Shown here: piece after piece, positions 9,338 to 17,131 of the stretch
Layout: each line of letters starts with the position of its first letter
Numbering within the stretch: position 1 is the stretch's first letter
From: Aestuariibacter salexigens DSM 15300
GTDB taxonomy: Bacteria; Pseudomonadota; Gammaproteobacteria; Enterobacterales; Alteromonadaceae
Direction of reading: 5' to 3'
NCBI RefSeq assembly: GCF_000429145.1
Contig: NZ_AUBH01000001.1
Span: 248,001 to 312,000, forward strand
DNA length: 64,000 nucleotides
Translations under genes and position numbers: made by a program
Notes under the pieces: model-generated
Told to the model about the DNA's origin: nothing
Databases searched by the model: none
The model's input: only the letters and a program-made list of their open reading frames with translations

Positions 9338-9707
9338 AGCCGTTTTGATGCAATGCCTGGGTAGCGTTCGCCAGGTCCTGTGTCTTTACCAGGAAAAAGT
9401 CAGTCTCGAAGGTTGAAACGACAAAAATACTTACATTGGCGTCGGCCAGTACGGACGCTATCTCGGCCATGATACCGACCATGGACAGCTGCAATGGCCC
9501 CAGCACTTCGAGCACGCGCCAGTCGTGGTCAGTTTCATTGGCTGAAGAAACATTGATGTCCTGTGGTGCCACTACGGAAAGCTCATCATGGGTTTTGCCG
9601 ACAAAATACAGTGGTGACTGCAGTATTTCTGCGGGAATAGGCTGGTCTACATCCAGGCTGTGTATGCAAAACGTTTGCGGCAGCACTGCCAAAGTTTGTT
9701 TACTCAT
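9324..9707 (-). CDS. ACT domain protein
   Basis: A 127-aa stand-alone ACT-type ligand-binding protein. The C-terminal half has the expected pattern: a glycine-containing turn before a helix (LGPLQLSMVGIMAEIASVLADANVSIFVVSTFETDFFLVKTQ), as in amino-acid-sensing ACT domains. The N-terminal half (CIHSLDVDQPIPAEIL, TVVAP-like strand) fits the ACT_7/COG3603 group. It is the first gene of the minus-strand cluster leading to dapE and ends inside the start of the EIIA-like gene. An amino-acid sensing role near lysine synthesis is an attractive inference only. Confidence 0.75.
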   Translation of the reverse strand: MSKQTLAVLPQTFCIHSLDVDQPIPAEILQSPLYFVGKTHDELSVVAPQDINVSSANETDHDWRVLEVLGPLQLSMVGIMAEIASVLADANVSIFVVSTFETDFFLVKTQDLANATQALHQNGYDVV

Positions 9708-9828
9708 TATGGTCCCGTCATTACTGCATCAACAGCCAGTGAATGAGGATGCAATTCGCATCCTTGTGTATTTATTCATTGTGCGTATTGCATAGTGGTA
9801 GTCAAGCTTTTACACATCACAAAGCAGG

Positions 9829-9851
9829 TTATCCACTGAATCTGTGGATAA
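9829..9851. promoter_or_regulatory. Inverted pair of DnaA boxes
   Basis: TTATCCACT (9829-9837, one mismatch to TTATCCACA) and TGTGGATAA (9843-9851, a perfect reverse-strand box) face each other across 5 bp. A third, one-mismatch box TGTGCATAA lies at 9874-9882. They sit in the 270-bp divergent gap between the ACT gene and the VOC gene, so they may regulate either promoter or act as a DnaA-binding locus. Confidence 0.5.
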
Positions 9852-9977
9852 CATTGTTGGTTAATCCTGAATGTGTGCATAACTTACTGTTATTTGGTCA
9901 TTTTATTCAACTGTGCGGAAACTGTTCATATTGCTGCTAGGCTTGTTTATGTCGAACAAAATATGTGGAGAGAGAAC

Positions 9978-10349
9978 ATGGCGAGTATGCATGTCGGTGC
10001 AGTGGGCTGGTTAGATTTAACCGTAGATGAGGCAGATAGCATCAGAGATTTTTATCAGGACGTGGTCGGGTGGCACCCAAAGCCGGTCAACATGGGCGAG
10101 TATGCGGATTACTCGATGCAAAATCACGACGGTGAAGACATCGCAGGGATATGCCACAAGCGGGGGCCAAACGGCGATTTACCCTCGTACTGGCTGCCAT
10201 ACTTTGTGGTCGAAAACCTGGATGACAGCATGCAGGCTGCTACTGCTCAAGGCGGTAAGATAGTCACCGAGGTAAAGAGCATAGGTGATAGTCGTTATGT
10301 GATTATTAAAGATCCAGCTGGTGCAGTGTGCGCCCTGTATCAGCCCTGA
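9978..10349 (+). CDS. VOC (glyoxalase/bleomycin resistance) superfamily protein
   Basis: A 123-aa vicinal-oxygen-chelate fold protein. The sequence VGAVGWLDLTVDEADSIRDFYQDVVGWHPKPV is the typical first beta-alpha-beta-beta unit, and KDPAGAVCALYQP the typical last strand. The frame is open further upstream, but ATG 9978 is chosen because GGAGAGAG precedes it and the family fold starts there. A single VOC unit cannot tell the substrate: it could be a metalloenzyme or a binding protein. The gene is the first of a plus-strand trio with patatin-like and AspH-like enzymes. Confidence 0.8.
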   Translation: MASMHVGAVGWLDLTVDEADSIRDFYQDVVGWHPKPVNMGEYADYSMQNHDGEDIAGICHKRGPNGDLPSYWLPYFVVENLDDSMQAATAQGGKIVTEVKSIGDSRYVIIKDPAGAVCALYQP

Positions 10350-10413
10350 TGATTACAAAACCACACGCAACTGGTAAAGTACTGACCACATTAGTAAAAG
10401 GAGTCTGTCAGCG

Positions 10414-11487
10414 TTGCACGTGCTGGATATTTATGCGGGGCCATCGGCATTAGCCCGCATCCGAGAGGAAGGGTTTCACCCTGAGTTGTTTGATTATTTT
10501 CTGGGCGCATCGGGTGGTCCGAAGTGGTTTGTGCTGGCTGGCCTTGACCGCGTTATCTTTCCGGAGTTTTTTAAGCAACGAAAAACGCCAATAGACGTAG
10601 TTGGCTCTTCTGCGGGCGCTTTCAGAGCAGCCTGTTTCGCGCAGTCTGATCCACGGGCGGCAATAAACAGACTGGCTGAGCGTTACTCACAAACCACGTA
10701 TTCAGACAAACCCACGGCGCGTGAGATCACAGAGAAAGGACGTGACCTATTAGATTATCTGCTGGGTGACAAAGGCGTGGATGAGATCATCGCAAACCCG
10801 CTGGTCAGAGCGCACTTTATTGTTGCACGCTGCAAAGGATTGGGAAAAAGCGAGCGTAAATCGATTCAACTGGCCGGATTAATCGCGAGTGCGACGGCCA
10901 ATTTAGTGTCAAGAAAGAGTCTCGCTAGATTGTATGAAAGGGCGATATTTGCCAGCCCGCACTCGTCGCTCGAGTTGCACGACCCCTATGATTTACCGTC
11001 TTTTCGCGTTGACCTCAGTCGAGATAATTTGACTGATGCACTGATGGCATCAGGGTCAATTCCCGTGGTGCTCGAGGGCGTTGAGAATATTGCTGGTGCA
11101 CCATCGGGCATGTATCGGGATGGTGGTATTGTTGATTACCATTTTGACGTGAAATTGGGGCCGCGGTCGGGATTGACCCTGTATCCGCATTTCTACGCCT
11201 TTCCCAGCCCAGGCTGGTTTGATAAATCGCTAAAATCACGTAATCCACACCATAGTAGCTATGACAATGTGGTGATGGTAGTACCTTCACAACAATTTGT
11301 TACCTCGTTGCCTTATAACAAAATTCCCGATAGGAAAGACTTTGAAACCATGGACGCAAAAACGCGCATAGCATACTGGCAGAAAGTGCTGATTGAGACA
11401 GACCGATTGGGTGAGGCGTTTATGGACTTATGGCAGTCAGAGCTACTTGCCAACCATGTTAAACCACTGCCTTTTTTAACTGAGTGA
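10414..11487 (+). CDS. Patatin-like phospholipase family protein
   Basis: Predicted serine acyl hydrolase with the Ser-Asp dyad of patatins. The oxyanion-hole glycines are in LGASGGPKWF (about residue 31), the nucleophile in VGSSAGAFR (G-x-S-x-G, about residue 70), and the Asp in YRDGGIVDYHFD (about residue 235). No signal peptide or transmembrane helix is seen, so it is probably cytoplasmic or peripheral. TTG at 10414 is chosen because AAGGAG lies 10 nt upstream; no better start fits. The 357-aa length is typical of bacterial patatin proteins. Natural substrate unknown. Confidence 0.85.
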   Translation: MHVLDIYAGPSALARIREEGFHPELFDYFLGASGGPKWFVLAGLDRVIFPEFFKQRKTPIDVVGSSAGAFRAACFAQSDPRAAINRLAERYSQTTYSDKPTAREITEKGRDLLDYLLGDKGVDEIIANPLVRAHFIVARCKGLGKSERKSIQLAGLIASATANLVSRKSLARLYERAIFASPHSSLELHDPYDLPSFRVDLSRDNLTDALMASGSIPVVLEGVENIAGAPSGMYRDGGIVDYHFDVKLGPRSGLTLYPHFYAFPSPGWFDKSLKSRNPHHSSYDNVVMVVPSQQFVTSLPYNKIPDRKDFETMDAKTRIAYWQKVLIETDRLGEAFMDLWQSELLANHVKPLPFLTE

Positions 11488-11496
11488 TGACACCTA

Positions 11497-12069
11497 ATGC
11501 TTGCCGCTTCCAGGCTTGAACTGCACTTTAATCCCCAGCGTCTTACTGCAGATCTTGGTCTGCTCGATCCGGGCTGTTGGACACCTCATGTTAATCGTAC
11601 TGACTATGACGGCATGTGGGAGGGGATCGCTCTGCGTGCGCCTGAAGGCGCGCAACATCCCATTTTGCAGTTGGCAGCCAATCCAGGTCAGCAGCATTGG
11701 ATGGAGACGGAGCATTTAAAACGCTGTCACTATTTTAATGATGTGCTGGACTGTTTTCAGTGTGAACTGATGTCAGCAAGGCTACTCAAACTAAATTCAG
11801 GCTCAGTCATAAAAGAACATTCGGATCCGGAATTGGGCTATCAGTTCGGTGAGGCGCGATTACATATTCCTATTCAAACCACTGACGCAATTGAATTCTA
11901 TGTCGCTGGCAAACGGATTGACATGCGTGCAGGGCAGGTGTGGTATATCGACGCCAGTCAACCTCACCGTGTCAGTAACCACAGCGATACAGACAGAGTC
12001 CATCTGGTGATTGATTGTCGGGTAAATGACTGGCTTAAGGCCAAGATAGAGCAAGGCGAGATTCACTAG
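11497..12069 (+). CDS. Aspartyl/asparaginyl beta-hydroxylase-like dioxygenase
   Basis: A 190-aa protein of the AspH/cupin-type Fe(II)/2-oxoglutarate oxygenase family. Metal-binding pattern: HSDPELGY near residue 108 (first His and acidic ligand), RLHIPIQTTD near 122, and the later DASQPHRVSNHSDTDRVHLVIDC with the distal His. No signal peptide. It begins 9 bp after the patatin-like gene and probably shares its transcript. The target (protein side chain or small molecule) cannot be told from the sequence. Confidence 0.84.
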   Translation: MLAASRLELHFNPQRLTADLGLLDPGCWTPHVNRTDYDGMWEGIALRAPEGAQHPILQLAANPGQQHWMETEHLKRCHYFNDVLDCFQCELMSARLLKLNSGSVIKEHSDPELGYQFGEARLHIPIQTTDAIEFYVAGKRIDMRAGQVWYIDASQPHRVSNHSDTDRVHLVIDCRVNDWLKAKIEQGEIH

Positions 12070-12123
12070 CAGTGCGGTTATGCACAAATTTTCTGCACTC
12101 AGTAAATGGCTATCAAAAAGCGC

Positions 12124-12152
12124 TTGCAGAATGGTATTGTGATAGCTAATAT
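12124..12152 (+). promoter_or_regulatory. Strong stable-RNA-type promoter for the tRNA-Val unit
   Basis: TTGCAG (-35, 12124-12129), 17-bp spacer, TAATAT (-10, 12147-12152), followed by the GC-rich discriminator ACGCGCCGC that is typical of stringently controlled tRNA/rRNA promoters. The predicted start is near 12159, about 14 nt before the tRNA-like element. Confidence 0.7.
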
Positions 12153-12172
12153 ACGCGCCGCTTCTACGGAAT

Positions 12173-12288
12173 GCGTCTATAGCTCAGTTGGGCAAAACCC
12201 GGTGAGCACCGCTCAAGAGGGGTGACTTAACGTCACGCCGAAAGGGTTTTACGACCAGGCAGGACGCTTGGGCTGGAAATAAGCACCA
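12173..12288 (+). other. tRNA-like element carrying a copy of the tRNA-Val 5' end
   Basis: The first 19 nt (GCGTCTATAGCTCAGTTGG) are identical to the 5' end of the real tRNA-Val at 12319; counting two flanking bases the direct repeat is 21 bp, offset 146 bp. Beyond it the sequence departs from tRNA-Val but stays structured. The acceptor-like strand 12173-12178 can pair with 12262-12267, D-stem GCTC (12182) with GAGC (12204), AAAACCC (12194) with GGGTTTT (12244), and GTGAC (12222) with GTCAC (12232). It ends in GCACCA (12283-12288). There is no proper anticodon arm or T-arm. It lies between the promoter and the true tRNA and must be cotranscribed. It could be a decayed tRNA, an insertion scar or a functional ncRNA. 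Confidence 0.5.
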
Positions 12289-12318
12289 TGGACGGAAATG
12301 AAAAAACATTCTACATAT

Positions 12319-12395
<77 letters not shown>

Positions 12396-12417
12396 TCCAC
12401 TGATCCCAGCTTAATTT

Positions 12418-12436
12418 CCTGTAAATCAGGTTTTAT
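12418..12436 (+). terminator. Weak terminator-like hairpin after tRNA-Val
   Basis: CCTG-TAAAT-CAGG followed by TTTTAT, 22 nt after the CCA end. The stem has only 4 bp, so termination efficiency is doubtful. Confidence 0.4.
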
Positions 12437-12557
12437 ATTCCCCTAGGGATTTCACTTTGTTAAAAGCTGATACTAATCTGGCAATATCTGTATGGTCAGA
12501 TTGCTTATTTTCCGCCAGATAAACGTCGACTGCCAGCTCTGGTACTTCATATGTCAT
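12426..12557 (-). CDS. Possible small protein (43 aa), uncharacterised
   Basis: A 43-residue minus-strand frame starting MTYEVPELAVDVYLAENKQ and ending KSLGEYKT, in an otherwise gene-free stretch between tRNA-Val and the acyltransferase/cNMP gene. The composition looks protein-like and is predicted mainly helical, but no good ribosome site precedes the ATG. I do not recognise a family. It may be a chance frame. Confidence 0.25.
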   Translation of the reverse strand: MTYEVPELAVDVYLAENKQSDHTDIARLVSAFNKVKSLGEYKT

Positions 12558-12625
12558 AACCGTTGTCACACACCACGCAAACCGCGATGAACAATTTCAT
12601 TGCAGGGAGCGTAACCCGCACCTTA

Positions 12626-13555
12626 TTAACTCAATAAATTTGTCATGTTAGTCAAACGCTTACCAAGTATCGCCAATGCAGTTTGAAGATATTTCGGATT
12701 GCTCAGTATCTGCGATTGGAAGGTGGCTCTGTCGATTACCATTAAATCGCAGTCAGTGACTGCTGTCACATCAGCAGTTCGAGGGCTCTCCATGAGCAGC
12801 GCAAGTTCACCGAATAATTCACCTCTGCCTATCTCGGTAATGAAGACGTCATGATTATCTTCACCTTTGGCCACCGATACTCTTGCTTTGCCATCAACGA
12901 GAATGTATGCACAGTCCGCGTTCTCACCATTGTTGATGATTTTCTCTCCGGCTTTGAAGAATTCTCTATCAAAGTTTTCCAGCCATTCATCCATCTTTTG
13001 TTGTTTGGCATATTCGAGGAAGCGATCTTGCATGTTCGCCATATCCAGCATCATGGGGCAAATTGCCATTCCGCTGCGTTCATGGGTAAAAATATCACCA
13101 ACCTGCTCAAAGCCGACCATCTTGATAATAGGCGCAATATCAGGGTTTATAGGCGCCACAACATGAGTAATGCCACGCTTTATACCCCAATAGCAAGACA
13201 TGCATAAAATCATGAAGGCAATTTTGCGCATTGAACGATAATCATTATGCAGGCAAAACATGCTGGCGCTTGCAATAAGGCTCTTATTCTCAGGTAAAAG
13301 GTGACTGAAATCATAATACGTATCTGACGGAAGTCCTGCAGCGGACATTTCTGTGATACGCATGCCTCCTACAACCTCACCATCCACTACCGCGGCAATG
13401 TTTCTTGTGGTAGGTAATGCATCAAAGCGATCATAAATTCGCCGTTCTGGCGTAGCGGGAAATTTTCCCTCCTGCTCTGAAAATACGGTATATCTGGCTT
13501 TAAATACGCCATCAATTTCTTCAGGTTGCTGCGCTATTTTTATTTTAATACCCAT
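12626..13555 (-). CDS. GNAT/autoinducer-synthase-like acyltransferase fused to a cyclic-nucleotide-binding domain
   Basis: Two-domain protein of 309 aa. Residues 1 to about 175 look like the LuxI/FeeM branch of the GNAT fold: ARYTVFSEQEG near 20, NIAAVVDGEVVGGMRITEM near 53, SASMFCLHNDYRSM near 95 and HVVAPINPDIAPIIKMVGFEQVG near 130. Residues about 190-305 are a cNMP-binding domain with AYILVDGKARVSV and the phosphate-binding cassette FGELALLMESPRTADV, whose Glu and Arg are kept, so ligand binding is plausible. It suggests acyl transfer gated by cAMP or another cyclic nucleotide. Cyclic-nucleotide-gated GNATs known from mycobacteria have the opposite domain order. No signal peptide; single gene. 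Substrate unknown. Confidence 0.78.
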   Translation of the reverse strand: MGIKIKIAQQPEEIDGVFKARYTVFSEQEGKFPATPERRIYDRFDALPTTRNIAAVVDGEVVGGMRITEMSAAGLPSDTYYDFSHLLPENKSLIASASMFCLHNDYRSMRKIAFMILCMSCYWGIKRGITHVVAPINPDIAPIIKMVGFEQVGDIFTHERSGMAICPMMLDMANMQDRFLEYAKQQKMDEWLENFDREFFKAGEKIINNGENADCAYILVDGKARVSVAKGEDNHDVFITEIGRGELFGELALLMESPRTADVTAVTDCDLMVIDRATFQSQILSNPKYLQTALAILGKRLTNMTNLLS

Positions 13556-13804
13556 GTTTTCTTCCTTGTCCTACGTTGTTTTCGTTTCAATGCGCTTGAC
13601 GCGAACCCCAAGTATTACCCGCTAGTCTGCATTTTATGTCGCATCACCTGTTAATAGAGCATAGATGAATTGTTTTAACTTGGAAGGATTTTATCCACCA
13701 GGTTCGTCTTCGCGCGGTTATACAAGTGAAGCACTGTTTGTATTGCGATCTAATTGACTCATTTTTGTGTAGACTATTAGTGATCTAGCAAAAAACGGAA
13801 CGTT

Positions 13805-14542
13805 ATGATTAATAAGCAAAACGGTAAAATGTTATACAGCGCTATCGCGACGGTAGCGGTCGTTGCTGTAGTGTATTTTCTTTTCTTTGCACGCGAGAGT
13901 GCGCCGGATTTTTCCCAGTACGAGGCAGGCCCAGAGCGTAAAGAAGCATTCTTCAGTTACTTTCACCCTATCGTAAATGAAATCAACGAAGAGATTCGCA
14001 GTGACAGGGCGACCGTGGTGGAGACCTGCGATGCAACAGGAGAGGAATCTGCTTTAAGCCCGCTGGCGGAGAAATATCGTGTTGATGACAGTGACCTTAA
14101 AAATGAATCGCTGTGTGATTTACTGTTGCGTCGGGTAGATGTTATCCCTGCATCGCTGGCACTTGCCCAGGCTGCAAATGAAAGTGCTTGGGGAACGTCA
14201 AGGTTTGCTAAACAGGGCAATAACTTTTTTGGGCAATGGTGTTTTGAAAAAGGCTGCGGCATTGTGCCTAATAATCGTGATGCAAATAAAACACATGAGG
14301 TCGCAGACTTCAGATCGCCCAGTGACTCAGTAAAAAGTTATATGTTGAATCTTAATGGTCACGATGCTTATCGTCCACTGCGTGAAATAAGAGAAAGTCT
14401 GCGCATGCGTGATGCTCAGATTACCGGGATTGAGTTAAGTCATGGCCTGAACAAGTACTCAGAACGTGGCGAGGAATACGGTGAAGAGCTGAGGGCGATG
14501 ATCCGTTTTAATGAACTCACGCGGTTTGACACTGCGTCGTAA
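13805..14542 (+). CDS. bax: Bax-like glucosaminidase domain protein
   Basis: Membrane-anchored peptidoglycan hydrolase of the FlgJ/Bax glucosaminidase family. Residues about 8-28 form an N-terminal hydrophobic anchor (MLYSAIATVAVVAVVYFLFF). The catalytic region starts near residue 118: IPASLALAQAANESAWGTSRF contains the conserved Glu, followed by NNFFGQWCF and the C-terminal NKYSERGEEYGEELRAMI typical of the family. The 245-aa length fits E. coli Bax. ATG at 13805 follows a short purine-rich stretch. It is followed 75 bp later by a PAS-GGDEF gene. Confidence 0.87.
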   Translation: MINKQNGKMLYSAIATVAVVAVVYFLFFARESAPDFSQYEAGPERKEAFFSYFHPIVNEINEEIRSDRATVVETCDATGEESALSPLAEKYRVDDSDLKNESLCDLLLRRVDVIPASLALAQAANESAWGTSRFAKQGNNFFGQWCFEKGCGIVPNNRDANKTHEVADFRSPSDSVKSYMLNLNGHDAYRPLREIRESLRMRDAQITGIELSHGLNKYSERGEEYGEELRAMIRFNELTRFDTAS

Positions 14543-14617
14543 CCAAAACGGTTATTTAAATTTGTAAATCTGTCTGCGTATTTGCTACTGTTTTGATGTT
14601 GTAGTGGGTACTTCGAT

Positions 14618-15517
14618 ATGAACATAGAGCACATGAGGGCGATTCTTGACGCCCTCCCTGACCCTGCCTTTATTCTGTCCGAGAGTGGACAATACGTAAA
14701 CGTCTTCGGTGGTCGTGATATCCGCTATTACCATGAAGGTACCTCGCTGATTGGTAAACGTATCCCTGAAATCCTCAAAGCTGACAAGGCACAATGGTTT
14801 ATTGACAAAATTGCACAGGCGCTTAGTGCAGGTGGCATGACGATCGTCGAATATGAGTTAAGTAATAAAGATATTATCGGCCTGCCTGACGTAGGGCCAG
14901 ATGAGCCAATATGGTTTGAGGGGCGCATTCAGCCTCTGGATTATACGGTGGCGGATGAGCGTGTAGTATTATGGGTGGCCAGTAACATAACAGAGCGACA
15001 CAAAATGGAAGTATCGTTACGGTATCTTAGCGATACTGACCAACTCACAGGTTTGTTCAATCGCCGAAAGCTCGAGCAGGATCTTGCCGCACAGTTTGCC
15101 AGCTTTACACGCTACGGGACGCCGACTTCCGTGTTGATGCTCGACATGGATAACCTGAAACAAGTCAACGATACGCTAGGACATCAGGCCGGAGATGAAG
15201 TGATTGTGGCGTTTTCCAGAATTTGCAGTGAAACACTGAGAGAAACCGACTTTGCCTATCGCTACGGTGGTGATGAGTTTGTGATCGTACTGCCTAATCT
15301 GGATTATCAACAAGCCACACAGTTTGCAGAGCGGCTTAATCATGCATTTCGACATCATAATATTGACGGAGAAATCCACAGCGAGCCTGCAACACTGAGT
15401 ATCGGCGTCACGGCGTTTACGCAACAGGACGCATCATTCGAAGATACGCTGCGTCGAGCTGATGAGCTGTTATACAAGGCAAAACAACAAGGTAAAGATC
15501 GTGTGGCTACATCATAG
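14618..15517 (+). CDS. PAS-GGDEF diguanylate cyclase
   Basis: Makes c-di-GMP from two GTP. Residues about 1-125 are a PAS sensor (DALPDPAFILSESGQYVNVFGG, then WVASNITERHKMEVSL as the PAS-GGDEF linker). Residues about 140-295 are the cyclase with an intact active site YGGDEF and a RETD inhibitory I-site five residues before it, so product inhibition is expected. No membrane segment: a soluble cytoplasmic sensor. The PAS ligand is unknown. It is closely followed (29 bp) by a small STAS-like gene that may be its partner. Confidence 0.92.
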   Translation: MNIEHMRAILDALPDPAFILSESGQYVNVFGGRDIRYYHEGTSLIGKRIPEILKADKAQWFIDKIAQALSAGGMTIVEYELSNKDIIGLPDVGPDEPIWFEGRIQPLDYTVADERVVLWVASNITERHKMEVSLRYLSDTDQLTGLFNRRKLEQDLAAQFASFTRYGTPTSVLMLDMDNLKQVNDTLGHQAGDEVIVAFSRICSETLRETDFAYRYGGDEFVIVLPNLDYQQATQFAERLNHAFRHHNIDGEIHSEPATLSIGVTAFTQQDASFEDTLRRADELLYKAKQQGKDRVATS

Positions 15518-15546
15518 AGCTCATCTTTCAGGGAAGGGTCACGCAA

Positions 15547-15978
15547 ATGGATAAGATAGTCACCCCACATTTTACTCTGCGCAGAGAAAATGACGTGCTG
15601 GTTGCCATCATCAGTGGGCAATGGGACGACATGACTACAAATTCCTATGCTGACGCGTTTAAAAAAGTCGCATCGTGTATGGCAAGTCAGCCTTGGGCTC
15701 ATATTACCTATCTGGACAGGTGGGAGCTGGCCACGCCAGACTGTGTTCCCATTATAAACGAGTTGGAGCGTTGGTGTATGGCCAATAAACTTACCTGCGA
15801 TGCTGTTGTGTATCCCGATGATGGATTGAAAGACTTCATCCTTTCTAAAGCCCTTGAGACCAGCCGTAACCCGAAAGTTTACCGGCATTTTACCGATGCA
15901 TCGGACGCGCTTGAATGGATATCTGAAAAAGGCTTCAGCCCGATTAGTTCGACCTTGTCTTCAGTCAAATCTGCCTAA
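15547..15978 (+). CDS. Small STAS/SpoIIAA-like protein
   Basis: A 143-aa soluble protein. The pattern FTLRRENDVLVAIISGQWDDMTTNSYADAFKKV, then AHITYLDRWELATPDCVPIINELERW, resembles the SpoIIAA-like/STAS fold of strand-helix repeats used in anti-anti-sigma or lipid-binding proteins. No phosphorylatable Ser in the usual DST position can be named with confidence. GGAAGGG precedes the ATG. It starts 29 bp after the PAS-GGDEF gene and is likely cotranscribed with it. Function not established. Confidence 0.62.
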   Translation: MDKIVTPHFTLRRENDVLVAIISGQWDDMTTNSYADAFKKVASCMASQPWAHITYLDRWELATPDCVPIINELERWCMANKLTCDAVVYPDDGLKDFILSKALETSRNPKVYRHFTDASDALEWISEKGFSPISSTLSSVKSA

Positions 15979-16100
15979 AAACAATCTGAGCATTATCAAT
16001 GCATTATGAAAATGCATAAGTGCGTATCGTTACGCAGATAGGCGAAACCCGCTATCAATGGTTATAGTTACTGTGATACTTCAGTTCAGTGGCGATACCC

Positions 16101-17120
16101 ATGCACGAGTTGTCAGAGCAATTCTCAAAAGACGAGCAGCCAATTTTGAAGGCTATCCTCGAATTACAGGCACAGCAAAAAACAGTCGACCTTGAGTCAG
16201 TGCAAGGAGAGGTTGGTAATAATGTTGCTCCTGAACGTGTAAAAGCGGTGCTGGAAAAGTACCGGTCTTTGGCTACGTCATCAGATGAAACAGCGACAGC
16301 ATTGCCTGACACTGTTATCAACGCGCTCAATGGGGCCTGGCAACAAGCTGTGCAGCAACAGCAAGCAAAGCTAATGCAGGTATCCAATCATGCCACTCAG
16401 TTGAAGGCTCAATACCAACGGATAAAAGAAAACCAGCTCGAATTAGAGCAAGCTGCTGACCTCAGTCAGCAAAAAGCAGAAATGCTGGAACGCGAGTGCG
16501 AACAGGCACAGCACCGTAATATCAGCCTGGAGCAGGCATTGGCGCAGCGTGATAACACGATTAAAGAGCTGCAACAGGAAATCGCCAACTTACAACAAAC
16601 CGTTGGTAAAGAATCAAATCAGTATCAGCAGCAGGTCGAAGAGCTTGCCCAGCAGGTTGACACTGCATCAACACAGATACAGGAGCAACAACAGCACATT
16701 TCCGATCTCGAAGGACAATTATCAGCAGCGTCAGACGATGCGGAGACCTCGGCGCACAAACTGGCCGAACTGCAAGAACAAAATAACGTTCTAACAGAAC
16801 AGTTGCAGGCGCTTCAGGAGCAGGCGAGTGAGTCGCAGGACGGTGTACAGCAGCAATTTGAGGCTCAGCTTGCGTCGTTGCAATCTGAATTAGATGAATT
16901 GAAATCGTCTCATTCAGCAATACAAAGCGAACGTGATGAATTACAGAGCGAGCGCGAACAGCAGGCTCGGAGTGTCAAAGAATTAACATCTCAAGTGGAA
17001 TCTTTAGAAGCCGAACTGAAAATATCCAACAAACTCAGTGCCGCGTTAGAAGCTGCTAACAGCAGCTTGAAACAAAGGTTAAGTTCTGGCGGACAGCCAA
17101 TATCTACCGAAACTGTCTAG
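16101..17120 (+). CDS. Coiled-coil protein with a KfrA-like N-terminal domain
   Basis: About 339 aa. Residues 1 to about 95 look like a small helical DNA-binding domain similar to the N-terminus of plasmid KfrA proteins (ISPERVKAVL-type helix, then LPDTVINALNGAWQQAV). Residues about 100-325 are an almost unbroken Gln/Glu-rich coiled coil with long heptad runs (LEQALAQRDNTIKELQQEI and similar). No membrane segment. ATG 16101 is preferred over the in-frame GTG at 16089. KfrA itself is a plasmid nucleoid-organising protein; chromosomal relatives are poorly described. The link to KfrA is tentative; a generic coiled-coil structural protein is the alternative. Confidence 0.6.
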   Translation: MHELSEQFSKDEQPILKAILELQAQQKTVDLESVQGEVGNNVAPERVKAVLEKYRSLATSSDETATALPDTVINALNGAWQQAVQQQQAKLMQVSNHATQLKAQYQRIKENQLELEQAADLSQQKAEMLERECEQAQHRNISLEQALAQRDNTIKELQQEIANLQQTVGKESNQYQQQVEELAQQVDTASTQIQEQQQHISDLEGQLSAASDDAETSAHKLAELQEQNNVLTEQLQALQEQASESQDGVQQQFEAQLASLQSELDELKSSHSAIQSERDELQSEREQQARSVKELTSQVESLEAELKISNKLSAALEAANSSLKQRLSSGGQPISTETV

Positions 17121-17131
17121 CGTCATAGTCG

